From contig QAOA01001205.1 in the NCBI GenBank assembly GCA_003255065.1, forward strand, positions 577,712 through 641,711: a stretch of 64,000 nucleotides of DNA, written 5' to 3'. Positions 1-11,596 of this stretch are shown one piece after another; position 1 is the stretch's first letter, and each line of letters begins with the position of its first letter. The translations under genes and the position numbers were made by a program. The DNA is from Cercis canadensis (taxonomy: Eukaryota; Streptophyta; Magnoliopsida; Fabales; Fabaceae). A model generated the notes under the pieces. The model was not told the origin of the DNA. It saw only the letters and a list, made by a program, of their open reading frames with translations, and searched no databases.

Positions 1-1
1 G

Positions 2-2908
2 AAGGGGTGGAAAGAACACAATTGATGGAGGCATGATAATCGTGAAAGTAGGTAGGGGATATCTGAGACGAGTGGATTTTCTGGTAGGTAATAAATCCTG
101 GGTGGGGAGAAGGAGGGGAAGAGAGGGTGAAACAGGAGAAGCAGATGAAGGATTGGGAACAGAAAGAGGAATAGGGACTGATGAAGAAGGACTATGAGGA
201 AGGATGGGAGAGGATGGGGTAGGAAGATCAGGTGAGGGACTGACAACAGAACTAAGAGGAGTGGTACTGGGAACAGGACTAAGGGGCATGGTTGGTAAGG
301 AAGAAGAGGGTGAACCAGGAATAGAAAATGAATCTGCAGTGGGTGAAGCAGTGGGAAGAACAGGAATGGAGGGGACTGATGTGGCATGGGAAGCAGGAAG
401 CAAAGGAAAAAGATGTTCATAAAAACTGACATCTCGTGAAACATGGAAGGACATGGTATTAAGATCAAGGACCTTGTAACCTTTGACACCAGCAATGTAG
501 CCTAGGAAAATACACCTGCTCGCACGAGGATCAAATTTCTTGCGATGTTGAGTAAGTGTCTTGACAAAACACAAACATCCAAACACTTTCAAGTGGGAAA
601 ATGTTGGAGGATGGCCAAAAACAAGTTCAAAAGGAGTGAGGTTCTGTAAGACAGTGGTGGGAGTTCTATTGATCAAGTATACGGCATGAACAACAGCATA
701 GTTCCAAAGAGAAAGTGATAAGCCTGACTGCAGACATAAGCTTCTAGCAACATTTAGGATATGCTGATGCTTCCTTTCAGCAATAGCATTTTGCTGAGGA
801 GTCTCCACACAACTCCTTTGATGAACAATGCCATGCTGCTGATAAAAGTCACGCATCAGAAATTCCATTCCATTATCAGTGCGAAAAGCCTTAATTTTCA
901 CCCCAAACTGAGTAAGGACAAGCTGATAAAAATTCTGAATGTGTGTTCTAGTCTCACTTTTGTGCCGCATCATATAAACCCAAGTGTATCTACTTCTGTC
1001 ATCTACAATAGTGAGGAAGTATCTGTAACCTTCTAAGGAGCAAGTGGCATTGGGACCCCAAATATCCATATGCACTAAGTCAAAAGGATTAGCAGAAATG
1101 GAAGTGCTAATTGGAAATGGTAATCTCTTCTGCTTAGCAAGGTGACAAATATCACAGAGAAACTTTGGATCACAAGAAATGTCTTTATTAGTAGTAATCA
1201 AAGGCTGAATACGTTCATGCGATGCATGGCCTAAGCGATAATGCCATAAATCAAAAGCTGTGCCAATTACAGAAGTATTTGCTAAAACAGGACTAGAATG
1301 AGTAATGTTGGCTGCAACATCAGCAGGGACCTGCAAAGAGTTGTTTTGTGGTGAACGAACAGGAGCGACCAGATGATAAAGACCTCCATTCTCCTTAGCC
1401 AAGCCAATCGTCTTCCAACACCGAGGTTCTTTGATGAGACAATGCTCCTTTTGCAAAACAAAAGAGCATTGAGAGTCCTTAATCATCTTGCTTACAGAAA
1501 TTAAATTGAAGGAGAAAGAAAGCACGTATAAGACTTGTTGTAATACTAAATCAGTGGACAAGGCTACTGTTCCAACGTTTGTAACCTCTGCATTCATGTT
1601 ATTGGGAAGGCTAACAAACCAATTGGACACAGGCACACAGGTAGTCAAGTAATCGGAGCAACAAGTAATGTGGTTAGTGGCACCTGAATCTACAATCCAT
1701 CGTTTTTTAGAACTAAGATCAGAATTATTACAGGAGAGAACAATACCAGTATGTAGCTCCTCTGCAAGAGTGAGGCTAGCGAATCCAGAGTTGATTGCTA
1801 CTTCTGCATTGGACAGAGACGGAGTGTTTGTTTGCTTAGGAGAATGAATGAGAGACATCAATTGGAGATACTCCTGCTGAGTAATCTTGACTTCACCATC
1901 TTCACAAGGTTCATGCTGAGAATCATCTTGTGAAAATTCATCTTGTTCAATTAGGAAATGATCAACCTGATTGACTTTAGATTGTTGTCTGCCTTTAGCC
2001 TTAAATCCAGGTGGAAAACCAAATTTGCGATAACAATTATCAACTGTATGTCCAGGTAGACCACAGAACGAACACATAGGCTTCTTATTGTGTGTGGATT
2101 TGTAATTCCAGCTCTTAGTAGCTAGAGCAACATTCTGGTCAGGCATGGACTCAGAATCACCAGAGAAAATGACAAATTGCCTTTCGTGTTGGAGGACTAA
2201 CGAGAAAACTTTATTAATCTAAGGTAAGGGATCCATTAACATGATCTGAGATTTTACAGTGCTATAACACTCATTCAAACCTCTTAGGAAACGGATCACC
2301 TGATCTTGAATTTGATACTTCTGAGCAGTAAGAAAACATTGACAACGTCCTCCCTGAATACAGGTACAGGTTGGCAAGGGACGAAGACTCCCAAACTCAT
2401 CCCAGAGTATCTTCAACCTCGTATAATACTCTGTGACAGAATGAGTCCCTTGATTGATCTTGAAGATTTCCTCCTGGAGTTCCATGAGTCGAAACGGATC
2501 TCCTTGCGAAAAACGATCTCGTAAATCATTCCATATATCCACAGCATTGTCTAACCACATGATACTTCGATGGATTGTAGGGCTGATTGCACGAAGAATC
2601 CAGGAGACAACCATCGTGTTCGAGCGCTGCCATGCCTTGTACATCAGATCATGTTGAGATGGCACCGAAAGGGATCCATCCACGAATTGGATTTTGTTTT
2701 TAGCAAGTAGAGCTAACCTCATCGCCCTAGCCCAACTATGATAATTGGTACCATGTAGTACTTCAGTAACAAGAAGAAGTGTAGGATTCTCATTTCCATG
2801 AAGATGATAGAAACTTGTTGGATCATCTTCAGCTCTCGGAGGAATGATCGGAGGAGGAGTGTGAACGTAATGTTGTTGAGGAGTTGCAGGAGTTTGTGGA
2901 CGTGCCAT
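2..2908 (-). pseudogene. copia Gag-Pol polyprotein with one in-frame amber stop
   Basis: Starts at the ATG at 2908 (MARPQTPATP) and stays in one frame to the window edge, except for a single TAG at 2219-2221. Upstream of the stop is the copia gag domain (residues about 40-229). Downstream, in the same frame, come a CCHC zinc knuckle ([14 protein letters not shown], near 2035-2080), the aspartic protease motif DSGAT (about 1682-1696), the gag-pre-integrase HxxxH/CxxC region (about 1130-1240) and an integrase core with the DDE residues recognisable ([24 protein letters not shown]). A Pro/Ser-rich linker leads to the reverse transcriptase, which is outside the window. There is no frameshift across 2.9 kb, so the element looks young. 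The stop replaces what is usually a Ser between LP and INKVF in related elements, so this copy probably cannot make full Gag-Pol without read-through. Confidence 0.9.
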
Positions 2909-2946
2909 CAGAGAACGCAGAGAAGGTCACGCAGTGAACGTGCTCT

Positions 2947-2958
2947 GCTCTGATACCA
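2947..2958 (-). other. primer-binding site for initiator tRNA-Met
   Basis: The minus strand reads TGGTATCAGAGC, the standard plant copia primer-binding site complementary to the 3' end of tRNA-iMet. It lies 38 bp upstream of the gag ATG and marks the inner edge of the 5' LTR. Confidence 0.93.
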
Positions 2959-3195
2959 TAACAGAATAACGTGAAGGAAGGAAAATATTCAAAAGTGTAT
3001 TTGATTAGAAAATTGATTACTGGAGTTCAGTACAGAAAGGCTATATATAGATAGCCAACAATAACAGAATGGAAACACGTGGGAGAGCACGTGAACAACT
3101 TTGATATGTGGACTATAGTAACGTGGATCACTAAGTGCATGTTACTGATAAGCATAGAAATGCTCTTGCTGCTGATATCGCAATATTAGTAATCA
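2959..3195 (-). repeat. 5' LTR of the copia element (outer edge approximate)
   Basis: It lies directly beyond the primer-binding site. It contains a TATA box (ctatatatag, 3041-3050), expected for the LTR promoter driving transcription toward lower coordinates. The inner end does not finish in the usual CA, and the outer end is placed at a TGATTACTAATATT start by appearance only. Confidence 0.55.
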
Positions 3196-3199
3196 TTTT

Positions 3200-5400
3200 A
3201 GGGCTCAAAACCTACAAGAAATATGAAAACTAATGAACATGTCCCATTACTAAGAGAACTACATCTAGAACCAATAATTAAGAGTATCACTTTTAGTGCA
3301 GAATCGCTGCTACTAGTTGTATTAATGGGTGCCAGATCAAAATGAGCCCAAAAGATAGTAATATTAAAATAAAATTTACTATATCTCACAATTTCACGAG
3401 CAAATGGAGAATTAATTAACATCTCAAAGTGTTACAAGCGCAAGCAAATCTTCATCGGAGAGAAAGCACGTGCATCACATCACTCGCTTCTTGCCTCTCT
3501 TATTTTTTTTTGTTTCTTTTTTCTCCCTTCACAAATTTTTTCTCGTTTCTCCTTTACGTTATTTATAACTAGTTTGTTTATTAATTTTCAACAACAACAA
3601 CATGAACAAAATAATCTCCCCTCTCCTTACACTGTTGCTCTCTCTTATCTCTAACTCTCCCTTAAGTGTGGGTGAGTGGGTCCATAAAAAGAAAAAACAA
3701 GACCTTTAGTGAGATCCAACCCACCAAGATATAGATCCAAATAGTGGTACTTGTACTGTTAGTACAGAGAAAAGCGAAAGCATCTGCTTTAAAGATGGCC
3801 AATCCTTGATCTCCTGGACATTTACTAATTACTATCCAAATCCTTAATCAAACAAAAGAAAAAAATAAAAACTTCACCACTTGTCTCCGCGTATCTTTTC
3901 TGAGAAGTTTATAATATCCAATCCTTAAACACAAGCACTTTCCGTGTTCCATACTGGGTTTTGAAGCCGCAAAGTACAGCTGTACAGAAATAGAATGAGA
4001 TTACAGATCAAATTTAGCTTAAACATGTTACCCAATTGACCATTATTAATTACAAGCAAATCTCACTTTAATTAGGAGGCACAACGATTGTGATCCAACT
4101 ACTTGCATGGTGTAAAGATCGGAAATGATTTCATGGGACCGTTTTAAATCTGAATCTATTATCCTTTGATTGGTGGCTCCCATATTACAAACACAGTACA
4201 TGCATGAAACTGGGAATTATCCAGATGATCAACTTGTTTAACTTTAATAGCCGCCACGCCAGCCAACTAGGCTGATTCACTTTCTAGCTAGGTGGTCGAG
4301 ACTTGGTGTAATCTTCTCTAATCTTCAAAACCTCATAATCATAATATCATTCAGTATTTTGGTGTATGAAAATTTAACTTCCCATACCAAAATTACTAGT
4401 AAGATATTACCCCACAAAAGAAAAATTACTGTACCTCTACCCTAGCTTGTCTTGATACTTTCCCAAAAAGGTGGAGCTCTCATCGAAAGTTACTACTTTT
4501 TTTACCTGACTTCAGAGAATATAAGGGTATGATTCACTCCAACAACCCCACTCCCCAAAAAGTGCATTACATGAATGAGTATCTTCTATAAGAACCAAGT
4601 TATAGATAACAATTTTAAATCAAATATAACATGAATTATAGTTGGGTTCTAAGTTGTAAGGGGACACTGAATAGTTGCCACCTGCCCCAACAATATCTGT
4701 CATGAATGATAGATGATGTGAAAACAAGATAACAGAATCAGCTAAGACAGTGTGAGAAACAAAAATCAACTAATTAAAGTGATTCACAGCATTTTGTTTA
4801 GGGTTGGTAAGGTCTCCGAAGGATTCCCTTTCTCTTTCTCACGAGGATTGATGTTGAATTTGATAAGCTCCACTTACTGTAGTTGAGATTCAGGTTTCAC
4901 CCAAAGGGAAGGAGGAAAGGAAGGTGGAAAGGAAAAGAAAAGCCTACTCCTCAACTCTTTCCTAAATCCCATGGGCGAGTACGGAGCAGTCCAATAGGCT
5001 CAACTTTTTTCCTTGGGACCCAAAAAGATGGGACACTGAATCATCCTTCAAACCCTATTTTCCAGTAATCTCCATCATCACGAAGCTTCACAATTCCTTG
5101 TTGGCCTCATGGGTCCCACCCAGGGTAGTAAGAGCAAGATGAAAGACAGCTTCCACGCGGCACATCCTCCTGCGTGTAAAGTGGGTTGATGGGTCCATCT
5201 GGATTGGAAAATTATACAAAAGGCTCAGTGGAGTATCCATATATGCTTGCAAATCTCTCTCTCACAACAACGAAGGCAAGGATAAAACCTCTCAATCTGG
5301 CCAAAACCCCCTAGGAATATTCTAAGTAACCACTCACCTTTTTTTCTTTATAATATTTAAGTTGCATACTCTATTCAAAGCAAGACAACAAATTCAACAA
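3200..5400. other. gene-free region upstream of the ATL gene
   Basis: No ORF with a recognisable product. It holds pyrimidine-rich stretches (3480-3560, 3620-3660) and otherwise unremarkable AT-rich DNA. The last few hundred bases serve as the promoter of the ATL gene at 5490. Confidence 0.6.
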
Positions 5401-5415
5401 CAATGTCAACTTTCC

Positions 5416-5423
5416 TATATATA
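5416..5423 (+). promoter_or_regulatory. TATA box of the ATL RING-H2 gene
   Basis: A tatatataa sequence about 70 bp upstream of the ATG at 5490, at the expected distance for transcription starting near 5445. Confidence 0.6.
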
Positions 5424-5489
5424 ATCCCCTGAAGCAACCACCCCCAAGAACCTCTAACTAACTCATCAACACCTCCAACAAACACAAAC

Positions 5490-6185
5490 ATGTATGCTTC
5501 TAGTTCTACTCCCTCTGCTGCACACCTCTTCCAGGATCTTCTTGGGGAGTTCCACTCAAGAAGATTACTCTTTCACACCCCACTTAACCCATCACCCAAC
5601 TCAGTCAATCCCCCAGCTTCCGCAAACACCCACAACTCCACAGAGTCATATATAGGTGATCGCAATTTTGATGCAAATGTTGTTATGGTACTCTCAGTCC
5701 TACTCTGCGCTCTAATTTGCTCACTGGGGTTGAACTCCATTATAAGGTGCGCATTAAGGTGTTCGAATTTTGTGGCAAATGAGTCTGGGAGCAATCCTCC
5801 TGCTCGATTGGCCAACACAGGAATCAAGAAAAAGGCTCTTAAGACTTTCCCCACAGTAAGCTACTCCCCTGAGTTGAAACTGCCAGGCTTGGACACAGAG
5901 TGTGTCATATGCCTAGCAGACTTCACTAATGGTGATCGTGTGCGCATTTTGCCCAAGTGCCACCATGGCTTCCATGTCCGCTGCATTGACAAATGGCTAA
6001 GTTCACACTCTTCTTGCCCTAAATGCAGACAGTGCCTAATCGAGACCTGCCAAAAGATTGTTGGCTGCAGCCAGGCTACCTCAACTCAACAACCTGCGCT
6101 GCCAGTACCAGTGCCAGAAACCATTGTAAGGATTACTCCACTAGAACCCGAAGCTCTGGTCCGCAATTACAGGGAAGTTAGCTAA
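5490..6185 (+). CDS. RING-H2 finger E3 ubiquitin ligase, ATL family
   Basis: Intronless, 231 aa. Residues about 63-86 form one transmembrane helix. A basic stretch (IKKKALKTFP) follows, then the GLD motif (133-135) that defines the ATL family. The RING-H2 domain is complete: C138, C141, C157, H159, H162, C165, C176, C179, with the conserved Trp169 of the E2-binding face (DKWL). The C-terminal tail is variable and Pro-rich. ATL proteins are membrane-anchored E3 ligases, often rapidly induced in defence and hormone responses and usually intronless. The order of helix, GLD and RING matches the short ATL members (the ATL73-80 type), but the exact paralogue cannot be assigned here. The first ATG after the TATA box is used. 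Confidence 0.95.
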   Translation: MYASSSTPSAAHLFQDLLGEFHSRRLLFHTPLNPSPNSVNPPASANTHNSTESYIGDRNFDANVVMVLSVLLCALICSLGLNSIIRCALRCSNFVANESGSNPPARLANTGIKKKALKTFPTVSYSPELKLPGLDTECVICLADFTNGDRVRILPKCHHGFHVRCIDKWLSSHSSCPKCRQCLIETCQKIVGCSQATSTQQPALPVPVPETIVRITPLEPEALVRNYREVS

Positions 6186-6775
6186 ATTAAGCACTCTTTT
6201 CTTGTTTGCCAATCCCATATTATGGTTGCTGGAGTTGGCCTCATGTCTCCAATTAGCACTGGAATTCCTTCATTTCTAGTTTCAGCCCGAGATGACCTAG
6301 CAAGCCAAGCTAGCCAACCAACCACAACAAATGTATTGATCATTTAGTGAATCTGTATAGACTTGAGATTCTAAGTTTTTTTAAAATTTACCCCTAAACA
6401 TATAAAGTAGTTCAAATTGTAGTTGGATTCTTTTCAATAATATCTCAAAAGTTATTTTCAATAATGAATCAGCTCATATGGCTCAAGAAAGCAAGATACT
6501 CCAAGCAACAAAGATAGGGTGTTGAGCAAGCAATCACTAAAGAACAGCTCCATCTCTTTCCGAGCAATCAACCAAGTCAATAAGCATTTCACAAGTGTGA
6601 GTGCGTAAGAGATAAGCCCCCTTTTTTTTTTTTGGCCAAAAATCACATATACTATTTTATAATAGGTCGAAAGAGTTCATATAGAACTGTGCTTGGACAT
6701 CAGAAAATAAGTGAACAATTAAAGTTGTTTGAAGAAAAATTAAGGTAATATAATTTAAACGAATTTTGAATCAAA
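6186..6775. other. ATL 3' flank, no gene
   Basis: 3' untranslated region and AT-rich spacer. Short ORFs here have no recognisable domain. Confidence 0.5.
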
Positions 6776-7078
6776 CTTTTATAATTTTTTTTTTTTTTAG
6801 GTTCTTTATAGTTTAGAATTTTTTTAATTGAGTCATTGTCATCACCTTTGGTTATAATTCTATCAATTTAGTACTAACATAATAAATAACTTATCTATGT
6901 GATAATAAAAGAAATTGACGTAATACCAAAGTGGCACAAAAATTATCACCTCGTCTATTTACTTCTAGAGAAGAGAAGAAGATGAAATATGATAATGTGA
7001 CAATGGTGATAACAGAGACTCAATTAAAAAAAATTAAAATTAATTATAAGTACCCCAAAAGAAAAAAAAATTATACCA
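6776..7078. mobile_element. AT-rich foldback (MITE-like) element
   Basis: The left arm (about 6776-6855: ataattttt run, then taattgagtca...tcacc) reappears inverted in the right arm (about 7000-7078: ggtgataacagagactcaatta, then a long A run and ttataccaaaa). The two arms face each other around about 130 bp. No clear target duplication was found, so superfamily is open and ends are approximate. Confidence 0.55.
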
Positions 7079-7079
7079 A

Positions 7080-8516
7080 AAATTAATTTCTCAAAATCAA
7101 ATGTCATGCATGAGCACAAAATTGTAAGAGAATATCATTTTTGAATTCAAAGATTTGACAACAAACACAAATAGAGAATAGTATATCACAAGGAAAAATA
7201 TGACTCTAGAGATTGTTGCTCATATCAAATGCAAACCATGTGAATAATATCTTGAATGGAATGGAGCATATAATGAATGGAATCTGAGGATGAAACCACT
7301 AGTCACTTCAAATAAAATAAGTGTACTGAAAGGGAAATGTTGTAACATAGTACTCACACAAAGTTTGTCTATTGCCACTGCCAGCACTGACTATCCACAA
7401 TTGCGCGGCCGGCTCAAATTTCATTTGCTAAAGCTCAACGCATTATATGATCTGTTTGCGGCATAATATGGTAACTATGCGTGGGACATCGATATTATTG
7501 AAGCAGAGCATTAGCGTTAAAGCAAATTGTGAGGATATTATTGCAGCAACTGCAAGAGCAAACAATAAAAATATATACATAATAGAAGTGAGAGATGGGA
7601 AGATTAGAAGCAATTTCAAATTAAATTCACTACTCATTGGAGGTTGAAATTAAAAATTATCCCAGATTTTCTGCTATTATGCTTGCCTCCTTGGAAACCA
7701 GCTGGGTAAATTGAATATAGATCACATTTTTTTCTGGTGGGGGGAGGGGTAAAATATGGTCATCAACTCTTGCCATTCAACTTTTCCAAGGTGAGGACTA
7801 AGGACAAGTGTTTAATGTTATAAAGAAGCTCAAATAAGTCAGAAGTAGATTTATCCAAACGATCCAAACGAGGCCTAAGGAGGTAGGGTGAAGGGTGAAG
7901 TAATGGCTTTTAGAAGTAGCTTATAAGTTATAATTGAAAAGGAAGAGTAAATTATATATGATAATATTTGAAGTCAGTGACCAATCATTGCATGTGGGTG
8001 GATCTGGAAATTATCCTACTTTGAGCTAAGCCAAGATAGCATTTCAATTATTATTTCAAGGAATCATAGATTCTTGACCACTCCTCTCTAATGCCATCAT
8101 TACTTATCAACTATCGACGATTTAGGGAACAGGACGCATAATCAACTTTTCTAAAAATATCCAAAGATTAAAGGAAACTCGACAGTGCAAACAACAGGAA
8201 AATATATACAAAACCAACGCTTCCACGTATAAATTGAACAAAAATCTCCTATGAAATCATTGAGTCACTCATAACATTGATGATATTAGATTCTTAACTA
8301 ACCAATTACCTGAGTAACCTAACCATCTTTGGAGGAATCCTTGGTAATTTGAAATAAACTTTTGTGCTTTATCTTATAATGATTTCAGTTGATTCTTTTC
8401 TTACGCATTCTCCATCTTGGAAAGGCAAATATAAAAAATCATCGATATCAAGATGTGTAAATTTGATATCCACGGTGGATCTCTGCAGTACATTTTTCAT
8501 CTTGGAAATGAAACAG
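7080..8516. other. gene-free AT-rich region
   Basis: No coding feature recognised. The overlapping opposite-strand ORFs at 7443-7647 have no family features and are treated as chance. Confidence 0.5.
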
Positions 8517-9086
8517 AAATTCTATGATATCATATGAATATGTCATATCATGTTAATGTAGCAAGTATATGTAATTTTTATATTTTATTATATATAAAAT
8601 ATAATTTATCTTATTTTCTTAAATAAACTTGAAAATAGTTGACTTATACACATATAATTTATATATTAGCTATTTTTATATAGTATGACATATCATAAAA
8701 ATACAAAAAAAAATATATATAAAAAAACCTTCCATAAAAAATCATCTATATCAAAATGTGTAATTTTTTTTTTAAAAAAAAGAAGAAAAATAAAACCCAA
8801 CAGTTAAAAAGATTCTAATAATAAGCATATGTAATTTTTATATTTTATTATATATAAAATATAATTTATCTTATTTTCTTAAATAAACTTGAAAATAGTT
8901 GACTTATACACATATCATTTACATATTAGCTATTTTCATATAGTATGACATATTACATAAATACAAAAAAATATATAAGAAAACCTTCCATAAAAAATCA
9001 TCTATATCAAAATGTGTAATTTTTTTTTTTTAAAAAAAAGAAGAAAAATACAACCCAACAGTTAAAAGGATTCTAATAATAAGCAA
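8517..9086. repeat. tandem duplication of an approximately 258-260-bp AT-rich repeat
   Basis: Copy 1 runs from about 8565 to 8824 and copy 2 from about 8825 to 9084. Both begin with atatgtaatttttatatttt and end with acccaacagttaaaa(a/g)gattctaataataagc, differing by a few substitutions and homopolymer indels. The leader 8517-8564 (attctatgat...gtcatat) belongs to the same family as the copy at 16979. Confidence 0.9.
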
Positions 9087-9089
9087 TAC

Positions 9090-10180
9090 ATTTTTTTTTT
9101 GTGTTATTTTAGAGGATGTGGGCCTGGACCAGGCTTATTTCAGTTTATACCTGGATCTGGACCTGGTTGCGGCTTGCTGGATCTCTGCAAATGGCTAAAC
9201 TATTGTGATTAGTATATTTCAATGAAGTCCAATTTAACTTACATTAGCAAAAACCAAAAAAGGCCAATTAAACTTAACCTTGAATATTAATCAGGAAGGA
9301 TCTCTTTGTTAAACAAAAAAAAAATGATGACTTCTCGAAAAAATATAATAAGTACTATGATTAGAATCATCTTTAACTTTAAGTCATGTATGTGTAAATG
9401 ACTTATTTTAAGTGCTTACATAAGAAGACATAACGTAAAAAGCTCTAATAGAATAATTTTTTTTAAAATTAAGTTATTTTGTATTTGGATATACAATTAG
9501 ATAAGTGCTTTTAAAATCATGTCATGAGCTTCTGTAAAAGATTTTTCAGAAAAGCTCTAAAACATAACTTTATAGAATAAGCTAAAAATAGCTTTTTATG
9601 AAGGTTATATAACTTATCCAAACACTCTTTTATTTACATATAAACACTTATGATAGTAGAAAATTTTCAATAAGCCATAAGCTATGCTATCTAAATGAGA
9701 ACTTAGAGAAAGAGAATTCACATAAGTGTTATTATAATATTAAAGTTTTGCTTCACCTAATTTAATGTTACTATAGAAGATTAAGGATACCTGAAAACCA
9801 CCAAAAAAATAAAAATAAAAATGTTTAGGATATCTAAGAAAGAAAAGTATGTCTCCTGTAACTTTAAACATCAGTTTTAATAAATCATAAATTATAGAAG
9901 AAATGCACCTGGTTTGCTGGTTATGCTAATTACATTTTTTTTTTAGATGGAATGTAACTCAGTATTTTGTTCTATATCAATACAATACATTTTACAAATT
10001 ACCTAATAAATCTTTTATTATTAAATCATATTTAATGACTTATATATAATTCAATTATTAAATCAACAGCTCATGTTCTCTATAAGTAGTGTAATAAAAC
10101 CAGAAGACGAAAGAAATAATGCATCTGGTTAATGTTTGTGTATATTTTAACTTGATTTAGGAATCAAACAAATCGCTTCA
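9090..10180. other. gene-free region with foldback-like AT-rich repeats
   Basis: No gene seen. Between about 9360 and 9710 there is an aagtgctttt/atttggata sequence, with the inverted form ttatccaaacact near 9615-9630. This resembles common degenerate foldback repeats in plants, but its ends cannot be fixed. Confidence 0.4.
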
Positions 10181-10185
10181 ATAGT

Positions 10186-10600
10186 GTGCAATTTTTGGGT
10201 TTTATTTTTAAATATTTTTAACAATTTATTTATTGTTATAATTTCAAAAATATTTATTTTAAAATTATAACTTTTTATTTTTAAAAAATAAATATCAACA
10301 AGTGGGTATGTGGCGTGTTTGGTGAGCTCCACTATGCAAAAAAGAAGATGTGACTTTGTAAGTAGAACTCATGACATGTGGTGTGTTTGATGGATCCTAT
10401 CACACCAAAAAGAATATGTGACTTTATAGTTGGGACGCCACATGACATATGTAGTATATGATGGGTCTCACATACTAACATTTATTTTTTTTAAATAAAA
10501 AATTATAATATTAAGATAAATAATTTTAAAATTACAATAATAAAATAAATAAATTTTCCAATTACAATATTTATATATAAAAAACCCAATTTTTGTCATC
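10186..10600. mobile_element. foldback element with internal 68-bp tandem repeat
   Basis: AT-rich arms are inverted copies of each other (left from about 10188, aatttttgggtttta; right ending about 10595, aaaacccaattttt). Between them, 10303-10460 holds about 2.3 copies of a 68-bp unit (gtggygtgtttgrtg... tgtgactttrta), so the core differs in composition from the arms. No target duplication was identified. Confidence 0.55.
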
Positions 10601-10911
10601 CTCAATAGTCATATCATATGAAATTGTATATTTTCCATGTCTAGTACCAAAAAAAAAAAAAAAAAAAAGAAATAGGAATCACATATTGTGATTTACAAGT
10701 GGGTCCAAGAACTATATGTTAGGAACAATGTTTGCCAATAGGAGTGAGGCAATCTCACCTTATCCACACGCCCACCACAACCTTTAATTATCCTCATCAT
10801 CAAATCACACTCCTTATCAAATATTGATAGCCTCAAAGAAAAAGAAGACCCATTACGCACCTTGTTTTGGAAAAAAAGTTAATTTTGATTCTGATCGCAG
10901 AAACTACATCC
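10601..10911 (+). promoter_or_regulatory. PsaN upstream region
   Basis: Spacer upstream of the PsaN ATG. It contains cttatcc (GGATAAG, an I-box-like light-response motif) near 10760. No convincing TATA box was found. The I-box assignment is motif matching only. Confidence 0.35.
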
Positions 10912-11596
10912 ATGGCTGCCATGAACTCTAGCGTCCTGGCTTGTAGCTACGCCATATCGGGTGCAGCATCTTCTGATCTGAATGGGAAGCTCACTTGCAT
11001 GCCTTCAGTTGCAGTTTCGGGTCCCAAGTTGGGTGTGATCAAAGCCCAAGAGCAACAGATGAGAGTTCCCCAGTCAAAAGAAGGAAGGAGAGCTGCACTT
11101 GCTTTATTGGCAGCAACCCTTGTGACCTCTGCAGCTGCTGCCTCCAATTCCTCTGCAAATGCTGGGGTCATAGAAGAATACCTCGAGAAGAGCAAGGCCA
11201 ACAAGGTCTACTATATTACCTGTTGATTCTATTCCAGTAATTAGTTTAATCATTGTGATGGGCATTATAAATTAGTTTGATTATTGGTATAGGAATTGAA
11301 TGACAAGAAGAGGTTGGCAACAAGTGGGGCAAACTTCGCTAGAGCATTCACTGTGCAATTTGGTAGTTGCAAGTTCCCTGAGAACTTTACCGGTTGCCAA
11401 GATCTTGCCAAACAAAAGGTATGGCCTTGCATCTGCTTCTGTTATTTGCTATTCAAATTAACATTTTACAATATTCCTATTTGTTGATTCTTTTTTAATT
11501 ATGCAGAAAGTGCCATTCATCTCTGACGATTTGCAGCTTGAATGCGAAGGAAAGGATAAATTCAAGTGTGGTTCTAATGTGTTCTGGAAATGGTGA
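10912..11596 (+). CDS. PSAN: photosystem I reaction centre subunit N (PsaN), chloroplast precursor
   Basis: Three exons join in phase 0: 10912-11205, 11293-11418 and 11507-11596, giving 169 aa, the usual length for plant PsaN precursors. The first about 85 residues are a bipartite transit peptide: a stromal-targeting part, then a twin-arginine (GRR, residues 58-60) followed by a hydrophobic Ala/Leu stretch ending in SANA, as for lumenal proteins. The mature part begins near GVIEEYLEKSKANK and carries four Cys (FGSCKFPENFTGCQ, LECEGKDKFKCGS), ending NVFWKW. PsaN is a small peripheral subunit on the lumenal side of photosystem I near the plastocyanin site. The ATG at 10912 is chosen because upstream in-frame codons lack an ATG and this start gives a normal transit peptide. 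Confidence 0.96.

Larger units (their letters stand above)
1..3195 (-). mobile_element. Ty1/copia LTR retrotransposon, 5' part, truncated by window edge
   Basis: Read on the minus strand this is an LTR, a primer-binding site, gag, zinc knuckle, protease, gag-pre-integrase, integrase core and the start of the reverse-transcriptase region, which runs off the window at position 1. Integrase before reverse transcriptase is the copia order. The LTR is short (about 240 bp) and holds a TATA box. The outer LTR edge near 3195 is a guess because the second LTR lies outside the window; no target duplication can be checked. Confidence 0.93.

Noticed and set aside
204-1036. Plus-strand ORFs of 72 and 91 aa
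   Set aside because: They are antisense to the copia integrase and linker, whose minus-strand frame is open and recognisable.
10867-10911. Upstream extension of PsaN from a TTG
   Set aside because: Not an ATG; the ATG at 10912 gives a standard transit peptide.
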